In this document: positions 8,878 through 17,443 of the stretch, one piece after another
Layout of the letters: every line of letters starts with the position of its first letter
Numbering within the stretch: the first letter of the stretch is position 1
Source of the DNA: Planctomycetota bacterium
GTDB lineage: Bacteria; Planctomycetota; UBA1135
Direction: 5' to 3'
DNA length: 64,000 nucleotides
Assembly: GCA_008501825.1 (NCBI GenBank)
Contig: QQUA01000001.1
Span: 1-64,000 of the forward strand
Notes under the pieces: model-generated
Seen by the model: the letters and a program-made list of their open reading frames with translations, nothing else
Told to the model about the DNA's origin: nothing
The model's database searches: none
Made by a program: the position numbers and the translations under genes

Positions 8878-9146
8878 GGAATTTCCTTTCCCCACCTGAA
8901 TTCCCGATTTCGGGATAATAGGGTGAACTATTGCCCCGAGCCGGAAACGATCCGAAAAAAATTAGGGAAATTTCAACACAAACGGCCAAAACTTCTAAGA
9001 AATTGCAATTTCTCGAAAAAAAAGTTCCCAGAATCTGATTTTGAGGACACCTGTATTAAAGGGAATTGAAACAACGGAAGGCAATGGTCTCTGGAAGGCC
9101 CATTATTCCGCGAAGCTTTCAGCTCTTCACTCTGATTTCCAGCCAC
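8878..9146. other. AT-richer intergenic region with palindromes; possible small RNA or long 3' UTR
   Basis: No convincing gene is seen here. The segment is markedly richer in A and T than its surroundings. It contains a hairpin TCCCGATTTCGGGA near 8907-8920, and an exact 16-base palindrome AGAAATTGCAATTTCT at 8998-9013 followed by an A-tract. TTGAGG and a TATTAA box near 9041-9060 are too close together to be a standard promoter. A short frame from about 9084 lacks coding character. Confidence 0.4.
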
Positions 9147-9187
9147 AGTGTGTCCCCCCTCCTGGGGGGATGCACTTTTTTATTTCG
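9147..9187 (+). terminator. Rho-independent terminator (plus strand)
   Basis: The arms AGTGTGTCCCCCC (9147-9159) and GGGGGGATGCACT (9164-9176) form a 13-pair stem with two G-U pairs around a TCCT loop, followed by TTTTTTATTT. It reads on the plus strand, just before the convergent priA stop. It lies about 270 bases past the VWA gene, so it ends a long 3' UTR or a separate short transcript. Confidence 0.85.
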
Positions 9188-9191
9188 AATC

Positions 9192-11456
9192 CTAAAGTGG
9201 ATCCAAAGTGATTCCCGGCCGCTGGCACAGGTCATAAAGGACGGCGGCAAGATCCTTGGGCATCCCCTTGGAGGAAGTCTTGACCAAGAGTTGCCGGCGA
9301 TGCACTCCCCGTAAACGGGCCACCGGGGGAGGGGCCGGTCCAAGGATTTGAGAACTCTTGGTCTGGACCTGCCGGAGTCGGTCGGCAATTTCACAGGCCA
9401 GAGATTCCACTTTGCCTTCCTCCTTTCCTTCCACCAAGATCTGCACCGCTCGAACCCAAGGGGGATAGCCGAAACTGCGGCGGTCAGCCATTTCTTGGCG
9501 GGCAAAACGGCGGTAGTCATGCCTCATCGCCGCCTGAATGGAAGGATGCTCCGGCAACCAAGTCTGCACCACCACTTGCCCGGGATGGGTTCCGCGCCCG
9601 GCCCGGCCGCTCACTTGAGCCACCAGATTGAAGCATCGCTCCGCCGCACGAAAATCTGGGTGGTGCAAAGCGATGTCGGCATTGAGAACCCCGACCACGG
9701 TGACGTTAGGAAAGTCCAAGCCCTTGGCCACCATTTGGGTTCCTAAAAGAAGGTCGAAGCGTCCGGCCCCGAAATCGCGCAACAACGCTTCATAGGCGTC
9801 CCTTCGCAACATCGTGTCCCGATCCATGCGCGCCACTCTCGCTTCCGGGAACAATCGTCGAACTGCGTCTTCCGCCCGTTCCGTTCCCACCCCCACCGGC
9901 TGAACTTGAGCTTGGCACTCGGGACAACGTTCCGGCGGCGGAAATTCCTGCAAGCAATAATGGCACAAGGCGCGTTTGCGCCAGCGATGGAAGGTCAAGG
10001 AAACCTCACAATCGGGGCAATGCACGCTTTGCCCACAATGACGGCAATGCCAAGCCGGCGAGAAACCGCGCTGATTCAAAAACAAAATGGCTTGATGCCC
10101 ACCGTGAAAACAAGTTTCCAACGCATTTCGAAGCGGGCGGCTGACTACCGCCCAATGACCTTTTTCAGGCTTCTCGTGGCGCATATCCACTAAGCGAACT
10201 TGAGGCAATTGGCCCCCGGCAACCCGATCGGGCAGTTCAAGCAGATGCAAATCCCCCTGGTCCGCCGCCAACCAACTTTCCAAGGAAGGCGTGGCCGAGC
10301 CCAAAATACAAACCGCGTTTTCCAATCTCGCCCTTTCCCGAGCCACTTCCCGAGCGTGATATCGAGGCGCTTGTTCTTGTTTGAAAGAAGATTCGTGCTC
10401 TTCATCCACAACCAATAATCCAAGGGGATTCACCGGTGCGAACAAAGCGGACCGGGCACCCACCACCACTTTGGCTTCTCCATGGCGGATCGATTTCCAT
10501 TGGTCATATCGTTCGGCATCGGTCAAACCGCTGTGCAAAACCGCGACCTTGGCGCTCCGGCTTCGGAATCGTTGTACGGTCTGAGGGGTCAAAGCAATTT
10601 CCGGCACCACGATGATGGCCCCGAGACCCAAACTCAAGGCTCGCTCCATCGCCTGAAGGTAAACCTCCGTCTTTCCGGAACCGGTGACCCCGAATAGCAA
10701 AAAATCGCGATGCTGACGAGCGTCCAAGTCAGGCAGGATGGCGTCCAAACAAGCTTGTTGAGATTGATTCAGGACGTGCGGGGAAGCCGCCTCCACCGGG
10801 TTGCCGGCGAAGGGATCGCTGGATGCCGTCCGCTTGAGGAATCGCACCCACCCTTTGCGATACAAGCTTTCCAAGGGCGAACGGGATAACCCGGTGCGGG
10901 TCCGAAATTCGCGCAGATCTACCGGTCCTCCGGCGGCTTTCAAGAATGCCAGGGCCCGTTCTTGTTTGGGGAATTTCCGTTCCAATTCCCGGCGTAGGTC
11001 CTCGCCCGGCCAATGCTTCAACTCCACTTGAGGAATGCTTCGCCGGGCTCGGGCTTTGCGCAACACTGCCGGCAGCATGGCGGCCAAAGCATTGCCCCAG
11101 GAACAAAAAGAGCGGTCGGCCATGAACCGGGCCAACAACAGCAGGCTCGGAGTCAGCAAGGGCTCCGGATCCAGCCACTCTTGCAAATCTCGAATCCGAT
11201 TGAACGGAATGCCTTCGGGAGGGTGGGGATCCAAACCCACCACCACGCCCAATACCCGCCGCTTGGCCAAAGGAACGTATACCCGGCAGCCGACTTCCAC
11301 TCCTTCGAAACCGGGGGGAATGCGGTAACTGAATTCCGTTCGGGTGGGAAGGTCCAACGCCACTCGCGCAAAGCCGGCCCCGGTCGCCGGGGAAGCTTTC
11401 TCCTCCGGTTCGGGAAACAAACTGGCTTGCTGCACTCCTGTAGCCATCGGCCGCAT
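9192..11456 (-). CDS. priA: Primosomal protein N' (replication restart helicase PriA)
   Basis: The 754-residue product is full length for PriA. In order it has an N-terminal 3' DNA-binding region, a Walker A motif FGVTGSGKTEVY near residue 245, and the Walker B box DEEH near 341. Then come GSATPSLES, the paired zinc-binding Cys motifs (CRHCGQSVHCPDC, CHYCLQEFPPPERCPEC), the helicase motif TQMVAKGLDFPNV and QVSGRAGRG. PriA recognises stalled forks, unwinds the lagging arm and loads the replicative helicase. It begins MRPMATG and an alternative ATG lies three codons in. It is divergent from the CobW-type gene with a 38-base gap. Confidence 0.97.
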   Translation of the reverse strand: MRPMATGVQQASLFPEPEEKASPATGAGFARVALDLPTRTEFSYRIPPGFEGVEVGCRVYVPLAKRRVLGVVVGLDPHPPEGIPFNRIRDLQEWLDPEPLLTPSLLLLARFMADRSFCSWGNALAAMLPAVLRKARARRSIPQVELKHWPGEDLRRELERKFPKQERALAFLKAAGGPVDLREFRTRTGLSRSPLESLYRKGWVRFLKRTASSDPFAGNPVEAASPHVLNQSQQACLDAILPDLDARQHRDFLLFGVTGSGKTEVYLQAMERALSLGLGAIIVVPEIALTPQTVQRFRSRSAKVAVLHSGLTDAERYDQWKSIRHGEAKVVVGARSALFAPVNPLGLLVVDEEHESSFKQEQAPRYHAREVARERARLENAVCILGSATPSLESWLAADQGDLHLLELPDRVAGGQLPQVRLVDMRHEKPEKGHWAVVSRPLRNALETCFHGGHQAILFLNQRGFSPAWHCRHCGQSVHCPDCEVSLTFHRWRKRALCHYCLQEFPPPERCPECQAQVQPVGVGTERAEDAVRRLFPEARVARMDRDTMLRRDAYEALLRDFGAGRFDLLLGTQMVAKGLDFPNVTVVGVLNADIALHHPDFRAAERCFNLVAQVSGRAGRGTHPGQVVVQTWLPEHPSIQAAMRHDYRRFARQEMADRRSFGYPPWVRAVQILVEGKEEGKVESLACEIADRLRQVQTKSSQILGPAPPPVARLRGVHRRQLLVKTSSKGMPKDLAAVLYDLCQRPGITLDPL

Positions 11457-11494
11457 GATAAGCCGATCCAGGAGGAAGAGGTTAGGCTTCCTGC

Positions 11495-12466
11495 ATGAAC
11501 GGTCTGGCTACCGACGGGCGAATTCCCGTAACCCTCCTCACCGGTTGGTTGGGTGCGGGGAAGACCACCCTCTTGAATCGAATCCTGAGTCAACCGGAAG
11601 GCCGCAAATTCGCGGTCTTGGTCAATGAATTCGGGGAAATCGGTATCGATGATCGTTTGGTGGTTCGTTCCGACGAAGAAATCGTGGAGCTTCGCAATGG
11701 CTGTATTTGCTGCTCGGTCCGAGGCGACTTGGTCGCTTCCTTGGTCAAGTTGCACCAGAGTCGCGCCCGCCGCTGGTTCGGCCGCCGCCGCTTTGATCAC
11801 GTTTTATTGGAAACTACCGGGATCGCCGAGCCCGCTCCTCTTCTCAAGACTTTTTTGGTGGAAGCCCAAATCGCCGCCCTTTTTCAAATGGTGTCGGTGC
11901 TTTGTTTAATCGACGCAAGAACGGCTGCTCAAGTGCTTTCGGAATCCACCGCCGAAGAACAAGTCGCCGTGGCGGATTTGTTGCTTTTGAACAAAATCGA
12001 TTTGGTTGAATCCGAGGACTTGGAACTCCTTTCCGCTCGCTTGCGAAAAATCAACCCAAGCGCCGAACTGAAACCGACCCTGCACGCCGACTTGAGCACG
12101 GCCGAAGTGTTGGCTCATCGGCCTCCCCGGATTCCGGCTGCCGACCAACTTTCCAACCATCATCACCATGAAGGTTTTCAAGCCGTCAGTTTGACCGAAG
12201 ACCGGCCGTTGGATGCCATGCAAACTCGCTTGTGGCTAGGGGCCTGCGTTCGAGTCCTCGGGGCGCGCCTGATCCGTTACAAGGGCTTCTTGCACCTTCA
12301 AGGCCAACCGAATCGGGTGGTTTTGCAAGGAGTCTATGATTTGTTTGAAGCCAACGCCGGGGAACCCTGGGGAACCGACCACCCGAAAACCGAGTTGGTG
12401 TTCATCGGCAGAAACCTGGACCGGGATTTTTTGCGGCGCGGCCTGGACGCCTGCGTGGTGGCTTAA
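11495..12466 (+). CDS. CobW/COG0523-family GTP-binding metallochaperone
   Basis: The 323-residue protein has the G3E GTPase layout. Walker A is GWLGAGKTTLLNRIL near residue 18, the family metal motif NGCICCSVRGDL (CxCC) near 70, and the guanine-specificity motif NKID near 165. A short His cluster (NHHHHEGF) precedes the CobW C-terminal domain that starts near 225. Members insert zinc, cobalt or other metals into target proteins using GTP. The specific metal cannot be inferred, because no zinc-responsive (Zur) site or obvious client gene is adjacent. The gene stands alone between priA and rnd. Confidence 0.93.
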   Translation: MNGLATDGRIPVTLLTGWLGAGKTTLLNRILSQPEGRKFAVLVNEFGEIGIDDRLVVRSDEEIVELRNGCICCSVRGDLVASLVKLHQSRARRWFGRRRFDHVLLETTGIAEPAPLLKTFLVEAQIAALFQMVSVLCLIDARTAAQVLSESTAEEQVAVADLLLLNKIDLVESEDLELLSARLRKINPSAELKPTLHADLSTAEVLAHRPPRIPAADQLSNHHHHEGFQAVSLTEDRPLDAMQTRLWLGACVRVLGARLIRYKGFLHLQGQPNRVVLQGVYDLFEANAGEPWGTDHPKTELVFIGRNLDRDFLRRGLDACVVA

Positions 12467-12483
12467 AACCGCCGTCTTTGGAT

Positions 12484-13677
12484 CTAATTCGCCGGAGGAA
12501 GCTTTCCGGGATCGGGCAACTGAGCCAACAATTCCAACAGCGACGGCTCCAGGTTTTCCCTTTGCCAGTCGGTCAAGTGCACCAGGCGCAACAGCGTTTC
12601 CCGATCTCTCGGCAACTTTTCGCCAATCGCTTCCAAGTGGCGGCGGTGCATGAGCCGTTCCGGCGGCAGTTCTAAATTATCCGCCATCTGCTTGCGCCAG
12701 CGCCGCAGAGCCTCCTGGTTTTCTCGCTTGACCTTCTTCACTTTCCGCTCAGCGGAACTGATTCTCCGGCCCACGTGATCATGGGTTTTCTGACCCGCCA
12801 CGGCTCGCAAAGCCTGCAGGATGTCTTGCCCGACGGTTCGTGCTTTGCGCCAGCCGACTCCTTTGCGTTTGGCCAATTCGGCCATCTCCTTCGGAGGCCG
12901 CTCCGCCAACTCCATCAAAGTTGGATTGGCCAAAATTCGAAACGGAGGCAAGTCTTCCCGGGAAGCCAGCTTTTCCCGCCACTGAAACAAAGCCCGCAAC
13001 CTGGCAGCCGCTTCCGGACTGAGTTGGCGAGCTCCTTTAAAACGCCGCCAGGCCTCCATATCCGGCTGCCTGGGTGAAAGAATCTCCCGTTCCAATCTCT
13101 GAAACTCACCTCTGGCGGCTTCAAACAAACCGCGCTGCTTCAGCTCGGGAAGCAAGCGATCGTATAAATCCGGTAGGAAATGAGTGTCAATGCGGGCGTA
13201 GGCGACCTGCTCTTCCGTCAACGGCCGCTTGCCCCAATTGGACCGTTGTTCCTTTTTCGACAAACTGAAACCGTAATGCTTCTCAATGAGCGCCGCCAGG
13301 CCGGTTTTCCCTTTCTCAAGAAAGGTCATGGCCACTTGAGTATCGAACAAACCGCGAACTTCGGCTCCCAAATCTTTGTTGAGCAGCATCAAATCGTATT
13401 CAGCCGCGTGAAAAATCTTGACCACATCGGGATCGGCCAGCAGGGAATTGACTTCCCGAAGAGCTTCGCCCAAAGGTATGGGATCGACCACGTAATCGTG
13501 GCGGGCAGTGCTGACTTGCATCAGGCACAACCGATCGTGGTAAGCGAAAAAGGAATTTGCCTCCGTATCCACTCCCAATATTTCAGCCTGACGCCATTCT
13601 TTTAAGGCTTGATCAAGTTGGTCGGGGGTCTCGACCATTCGGACGGACCCCCATTCGCTCGGAATGCGTTTCGGCAT
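12484..13677 (-). CDS. rnd: Ribonuclease D (3'-5' exoribonuclease with HRDC domain)
   Basis: The 397-residue protein has the DEDDy exonuclease core. LGVDTEANSF supplies the first Asp/Glu pair, IFHAAEYDLMLL the second Asp, and AYARIDTHFLPDLY the Tyr and final Asp. An HRDC-like domain follows near residues 215-295 (RLRALFQWREKLA, DLPPFRILANPTLMELA), with a C-terminal extension rich in basic residues. RNase D trims tRNA and other stable RNA 3' ends. The preceding gene on the same strand, the PHP metallohydrolase, ends 12 bases upstream, so the two are probably co-transcribed. Confidence 0.95.
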   Translation of the reverse strand: MPKRIPSEWGSVRMVETPDQLDQALKEWRQAEILGVDTEANSFFAYHDRLCLMQVSTARHDYVVDPIPLGEALREVNSLLADPDVVKIFHAAEYDLMLLNKDLGAEVRGLFDTQVAMTFLEKGKTGLAALIEKHYGFSLSKKEQRSNWGKRPLTEEQVAYARIDTHFLPDLYDRLLPELKQRGLFEAARGEFQRLEREILSPRQPDMEAWRRFKGARQLSPEAAARLRALFQWREKLASREDLPPFRILANPTLMELAERPPKEMAELAKRKGVGWRKARTVGQDILQALRAVAGQKTHDHVGRRISSAERKVKKVKRENQEALRRWRKQMADNLELPPERLMHRRHLEAIGEKLPRDRETLLRLVHLTDWQRENLEPSLLELLAQLPDPGKLPPAN

Positions 13678-13689
13678 GTAGACGTCGTT

Positions 13690-15492
13690 CTAGCGGATCA
13701 CCACGAAAACCGGAGTGGTGTAAGCCGACCCGTTCCAATCGTCGTAGATCAGTTCGGCTCGGTACCAAGAACTCACCGTGTCTTCCAAAATCAAGTTGGC
13801 GGTCACCGATCCTTCGCCGGACAATCCGGTGAATTCTTGCACCAAGGTCTCGTCATGATCTCCGACCCGACCCTGGTAAAGGCGAATGAAAGCCGGCTGG
13901 GCGGTGTTGTAAAACACGTTGACGTCCACCGGGTAGTTGGCCGGCACGGCGCCGGAGGGAACCACCCGAATGTCCCCCATCTGCAAACGATTTCCACTTT
14001 GATCCTTCACCGTAATCGCCAGGAAGGGACCGTTGCTCAAGTAAGTTCGACCGGCTTTCATGGCGTCGACCAGGGCCTGATCGCTGAGCGGCCCTTCGAC
14101 GTACACGAAGTTTCCGCCGAAATCATAAGCTTCGTCGTGGGTATCGGAACCGGAGAAGGGATAGAGCAAACGCCCCTTGAGCAGGCGACGCACCCACCAG
14201 CCTTTGTGTTCGCCGTTGGCCCGCGGGCCACCGCCGTTCCAGATTTCGACACCCCAAGTTTCATTGCTGCCAATGCCCAGCAGAGTGTCCGAACTGTTGA
14301 AAGCCCACATGTCGGCATCCGGATGATTCACGACCGCAAACCCGCCTTCGGCGTTTACCGCGATCGAATTCTCATGGATGCTATTCAACGGCCCGTCACA
14401 GAAATCCAGAAAACCGTCTTGACCGCCGGGCTTGCGGTTTTGAATGCCCACGGCTCCCATGTGATGCACTTCATAACCCCAACCCAAAAAGCAGAGCGCA
14501 TCGGCGAGGTCGCTGCCATCTTGAACCCCACTTTCCCGGCCGGTGACTTCGGTGCCCAACAAGACTTTGAAATCGGCTTCATCCAAGGAATCGGCTTCGT
14601 TCACGACCTCCTGAAACTCGGAATCGGAGTTGATGCAGTAAGAATGGGTGGAAGTATTGAAGAAGTGAAATCCCAGGGCTTTGTATTGGTCCCGAAGCTG
14701 TTCATTGGTGAAAGAACCGGTGATGTTGACCGATTCGGCGGCGCATTCTTCCGGGCAACCGTCAATGGCTTGGTCGCGGCAGTTGTGCACGTGCAAGTCA
14801 CCGGAGTACCACTGGCCAGTGGTAGCCCGCCCTTGATTCCAAGCCGCCGGCGGCGGCATGTGAGCGGCAAGCAGTTTGATTTCGTGGCTAAGCAGAACCT
14901 GGTGTCCCTGACCTCCTTGCCGGTATTGCAAATTCAAATCGAACAAACCGTAATCCCCAGGCCGGGAGCCGGCAGGAAATATCTGAGCGAAGGGAAGTTC
15001 GAACACCACGTTGCGAAGTTGAGGAGCACCACTTTCCTTCAACCGGTTCACCCCATCCAAGATCTCGCGCATAAGCTCGGCTTCGGTGTTGGGGCCCAAC
15101 TCCGGGCGCTCGTCCAGGGGATAGAACAAACGGTGCTGGTGGCGGTGACTAAGCTCCGGCCGGACGACCTCCATCTTGTGATACAGCTCGAAAACCGTGC
15201 CGCCGTCCCCCTTCAGGCGTTCGCCCCCCAGCTCCACCCTCCGGATGAGTTCACCGCCGGCATCACGGATTTCCAGGGCATCCAAATAAGCGGCTTCCGC
15301 CGTGCCGTTGTAGAGCTGAACCTGCATCGGCACGGTCATATCGGTGCGCCGGGTTTGGTTCATGAGCCCGAAGGGGAGGATGCGAAGCTCGGCTTGGCCG
15401 GAGACTTGGCTTCCGTCTTCGGCAAGAACGCGGCTCAGCAACCCAGCCGCCAAACTCAGGGGCAGGGCGAAAAGAAGCAGGGATTTACGCAT
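13690..15492 (-). CDS. Secreted CehA/McbA-like PHP-domain metallohydrolase
   Basis: The start at 15492 gives 600 residues with a clear signal peptide (RKSLLLFALPLSLAAGLLSRVLA). An upstream in-frame extension to 15540 would bury it. The N-terminal third is beta-rich. The PHP domain starts near residue 236 with YSGDLHVHNCRD and continues with FFNTSTHSYC, LLGTEVTGRESG, AVVNHPDADMWAFNS and SGSDTHDEAYDFGGNFVY, the His/Asp-rich metal-binding loops. The C-terminal part resembles the beta-sandwich of this family. CehA and McbA hydrolyse carbaryl, but most homologues have no known substrate. A phosphoesterase or amidohydrolase role outside the cytoplasm is the safest reading. Confidence 0.88.
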   Translation of the reverse strand: MRKSLLLFALPLSLAAGLLSRVLAEDGSQVSGQAELRILPFGLMNQTRRTDMTVPMQVQLYNGTAEAAYLDALEIRDAGGELIRRVELGGERLKGDGGTVFELYHKMEVVRPELSHRHQHRLFYPLDERPELGPNTEAELMREILDGVNRLKESGAPQLRNVVFELPFAQIFPAGSRPGDYGLFDLNLQYRQGGQGHQVLLSHEIKLLAAHMPPPAAWNQGRATTGQWYSGDLHVHNCRDQAIDGCPEECAAESVNITGSFTNEQLRDQYKALGFHFFNTSTHSYCINSDSEFQEVVNEADSLDEADFKVLLGTEVTGRESGVQDGSDLADALCFLGWGYEVHHMGAVGIQNRKPGGQDGFLDFCDGPLNSIHENSIAVNAEGGFAVVNHPDADMWAFNSSDTLLGIGSNETWGVEIWNGGGPRANGEHKGWWVRRLLKGRLLYPFSGSDTHDEAYDFGGNFVYVEGPLSDQALVDAMKAGRTYLSNGPFLAITVKDQSGNRLQMGDIRVVPSGAVPANYPVDVNVFYNTAQPAFIRLYQGRVGDHDETLVQEFTGLSGEGSVTANLILEDTVSSWYRAELIYDDWNGSAYTTPVFVVIR

Positions 15493-15607
15493 TGGGACTG
15501 TTGGGGGGACGAATTCAGACTGGCGAGAGTTCCCTCGCACCAGGAAGATGAACTTTCTTTATTTTGCCATGGACGCCGGACCGCTCCGCCCAAACCGCAC
15601 TGAAAAG

Positions 15608-16726
15608 ATGCAGAATGCCCACACCAACCGCTGGATCGCCGTTTTGGCGCTCTTGTTCGTGGCCCAATTGAGTTGGTGGGCTCTCCTGATTTGGCGACAA
15701 TCGGAGGAACTCCAGCAAGCCGCCTATCAAGGCTTGAACGCCGAACGACGCTTGGCCGAACATGCCTGGCATGAGGTCGCGGACCGAGAGCAGAATCCTG
15801 CCCTGGCATGGCAGTCGGTGGCAGCTCGCTTCCCGAATATTGTTCACCTCCCGGCGAGAGACGGAGGCAGCCTGCAGATCAACGGCCAGCGCCTGGAAGC
15901 CTTGAACACCAGCCTGCGGATGCGCCGGGCCATGGTCCTGGGCGAAGGCTGTCTGTTCTTTTTCACCGCTGCCCTCGGCCTCTGGCTCATGACCCGTACC
16001 GCCAAGCAGGAAAACTATTTGCGGCTGCAGCATTCCAATTTCCTGCACGCCGTCACCCATGAATTCCGGTCTCCGATTCAAGCCTTGCGGTTGGCCGTGG
16101 ACACCTTGCGCCGGCGTCAGGATCGACCGCCGCCGCAGGACTACCTTGAAAGCATGCATCGGGACCTCGGTCGCTTGGACAGCTTGGTGGCCAACGTCCT
16201 GGCGGTTGGTCGCTTGGACGCCCAGGCCTTCCGCGCCACTCCCAAGGCCATCGATCTATCGGCTGCGGTTCACCGGGCCACCGACGAATACCTCCGCTCC
16301 CTGCCGGAACCCTCGGACTGGCTCCGATGTCAGATCGAAGACCGAGTGGTGGCCGAGGCGGACCCAGCCACCCTGAGCCCCATCGTCCGCAACCTGCTAG
16401 AGAACGCCCGCAAATACGGAGAGGGCCAGGAGGCCAGCTTGATTCTCCGTCGCGAAGGCTCCCATGCCGTCCTGCGAGTTCGCGATCGGGGCCGCGGCTT
16501 TTCCGGGGAAGACGCCAAGCACCTCTTTGAACGCTTTTGGCGAGCCGGGGACGAACGCATCCGATCTTCTCCCGGAACCGGATTGGGTTTATATCTCACC
16601 GCCGAGTTGGTCCGAGCCCAGGATGCCTCCATCCGAGCGGAAAGCGACGGACCGGGAAAAGGGGCGGAGTTCCTCGTATCCTGGCCCACCGCCGCGGCAC
16701 CTGCTGAACTCACCATCGCCCCATGA
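15608..16726 (+). CDS. Two-transmembrane sensor histidine kinase
   Basis: With the ATG at 15608 the protein has 372 residues. TM1 (IAVLALLFVAQLSWWALLIW) comes first, then a periplasmic segment of about 75 residues. TM2 (AMVLGEGCLFFFTAALGLWL) is near 102-122. The DHp domain has HAVTHEFRSPIQALRL, with His as phospho-acceptor. HATPase boxes are NLLENARKYG, DRGRGFSG and GTGLGLYL. An ATG at 15548 is also possible. Its 4-base overlap (ATGA) with the OmpR-type regulator makes the pair a classical two-component system. It is divergent from the PHP gene, and the FG-GAP gene after the regulator may be functionally linked. Confidence 0.93.
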   Translation: MQNAHTNRWIAVLALLFVAQLSWWALLIWRQSEELQQAAYQGLNAERRLAEHAWHEVADREQNPALAWQSVAARFPNIVHLPARDGGSLQINGQRLEALNTSLRMRRAMVLGEGCLFFFTAALGLWLMTRTAKQENYLRLQHSNFLHAVTHEFRSPIQALRLAVDTLRRRQDRPPPQDYLESMHRDLGRLDSLVANVLAVGRLDAQAFRATPKAIDLSAAVHRATDEYLRSLPEPSDWLRCQIEDRVVAEADPATLSPIVRNLLENARKYGEGQEASLILRREGSHAVLRVRDRGRGFSGEDAKHLFERFWRAGDERIRSSPGTGLGLYLTAELVRAQDASIRAESDGPGKGAEFLVSWPTAAAPAELTIAP

Positions 16727-17430
16727 AAACCAAAGACGGAGGAGCCCGCATCCTGATTGCGGAAGACGAGCCGCACATCAGTCGGATGGTTGCGGACAAT
16801 TTGGAAGCCGAGGGCTATCGGGTCGCCGTGGCCGTAGACGGGGAGGCGGCCTTGAACACCGCCAGAGCAGGAGGCATGGATTTGATCCTGCTGGACGTCA
16901 TGATGCCGAAAATCGACGGCTTCGAAGTTTGCCGGCGACTGCGAGCCGAGGGCCATCGCACCCCGATTCTTTTCTTGACCGCCCGCGATCTGCCGCCGGA
17001 TCGAGTGGAAGGTCTGATGGCCGGAGGCGACGACTATCTGGTGAAGCCCTTTCATTTGGACGAGTTGTTGGCCCGGGTCCACGCCTTGTTGCGGCGCCAC
17101 GCTTGGGCCCACCAGCCGGTTCACGGCCGGGTCAAGGTCGGCGCCGGCTGGGTGGATTTGGTCACTCACGAAGCCACCGCCGCCGACGGCAGCAAAGAAA
17201 CCTTGCCGGCCAAGGAGCTGGGAATCTTGAAGCTGTTGCTGGACGCTCAAGGAGCCATCGTCAGCCGCAACGTCATTTTGAATCAGGTTTGGGACAACGA
17301 AGTCGATCCTACGCCGCGAACGGTGGACAACTTCGTGGTCCGACTGCGCCGGCGATTCGAGGTAGATCCCAGCCAACCAAAGTATTTGCTGACCGTAAGA
17401 GGCACGGGCTACCGACTGGCCCAAGACTAA
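16723..17430 (+). CDS. OmpR/PhoB-family response regulator
   Basis: The 235-residue protein has a receiver domain with the acidic pair in LIAEDEPH, the phospho-acceptor Asp in LILLDVMMPKIDG, Thr in LFLTARD and Lys in YLVKPFHLDEL. A winged-helix DNA-binding domain follows, with LPAKELGILKLLL, VWDNEVDPTPRTVDNFV and the closing wing VRGTGYRLAQD. It is translationally coupled to the upstream kinase by an ATGA overlap. The 13-base gap to the next gene suggests the FG-GAP protein belongs to the same operon. DNA targets are not evident. Confidence 0.96.
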   Translation: MKTKDGGARILIAEDEPHISRMVADNLEAEGYRVAVAVDGEAALNTARAGGMDLILLDVMMPKIDGFEVCRRLRAEGHRTPILFLTARDLPPDRVEGLMAGGDDYLVKPFHLDELLARVHALLRRHAWAHQPVHGRVKVGAGWVDLVTHEATAADGSKETLPAKELGILKLLLDAQGAIVSRNVILNQVWDNEVDPTPRTVDNFVVRLRRRFEVDPSQPKYLLTVRGTGYRLAQD

Positions 17431-17443
17431 GCCCTTTGTCAGC

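Noticed and set aside
13609-15603. Long plus-strand open frame (664 codons) across the rnd/PHP region
   Set aside because: It lies antisense to the PHP metallohydrolase, which has clear motifs. The frame has no recognisable domain and is typical of antisense openness in GC-rich DNA.
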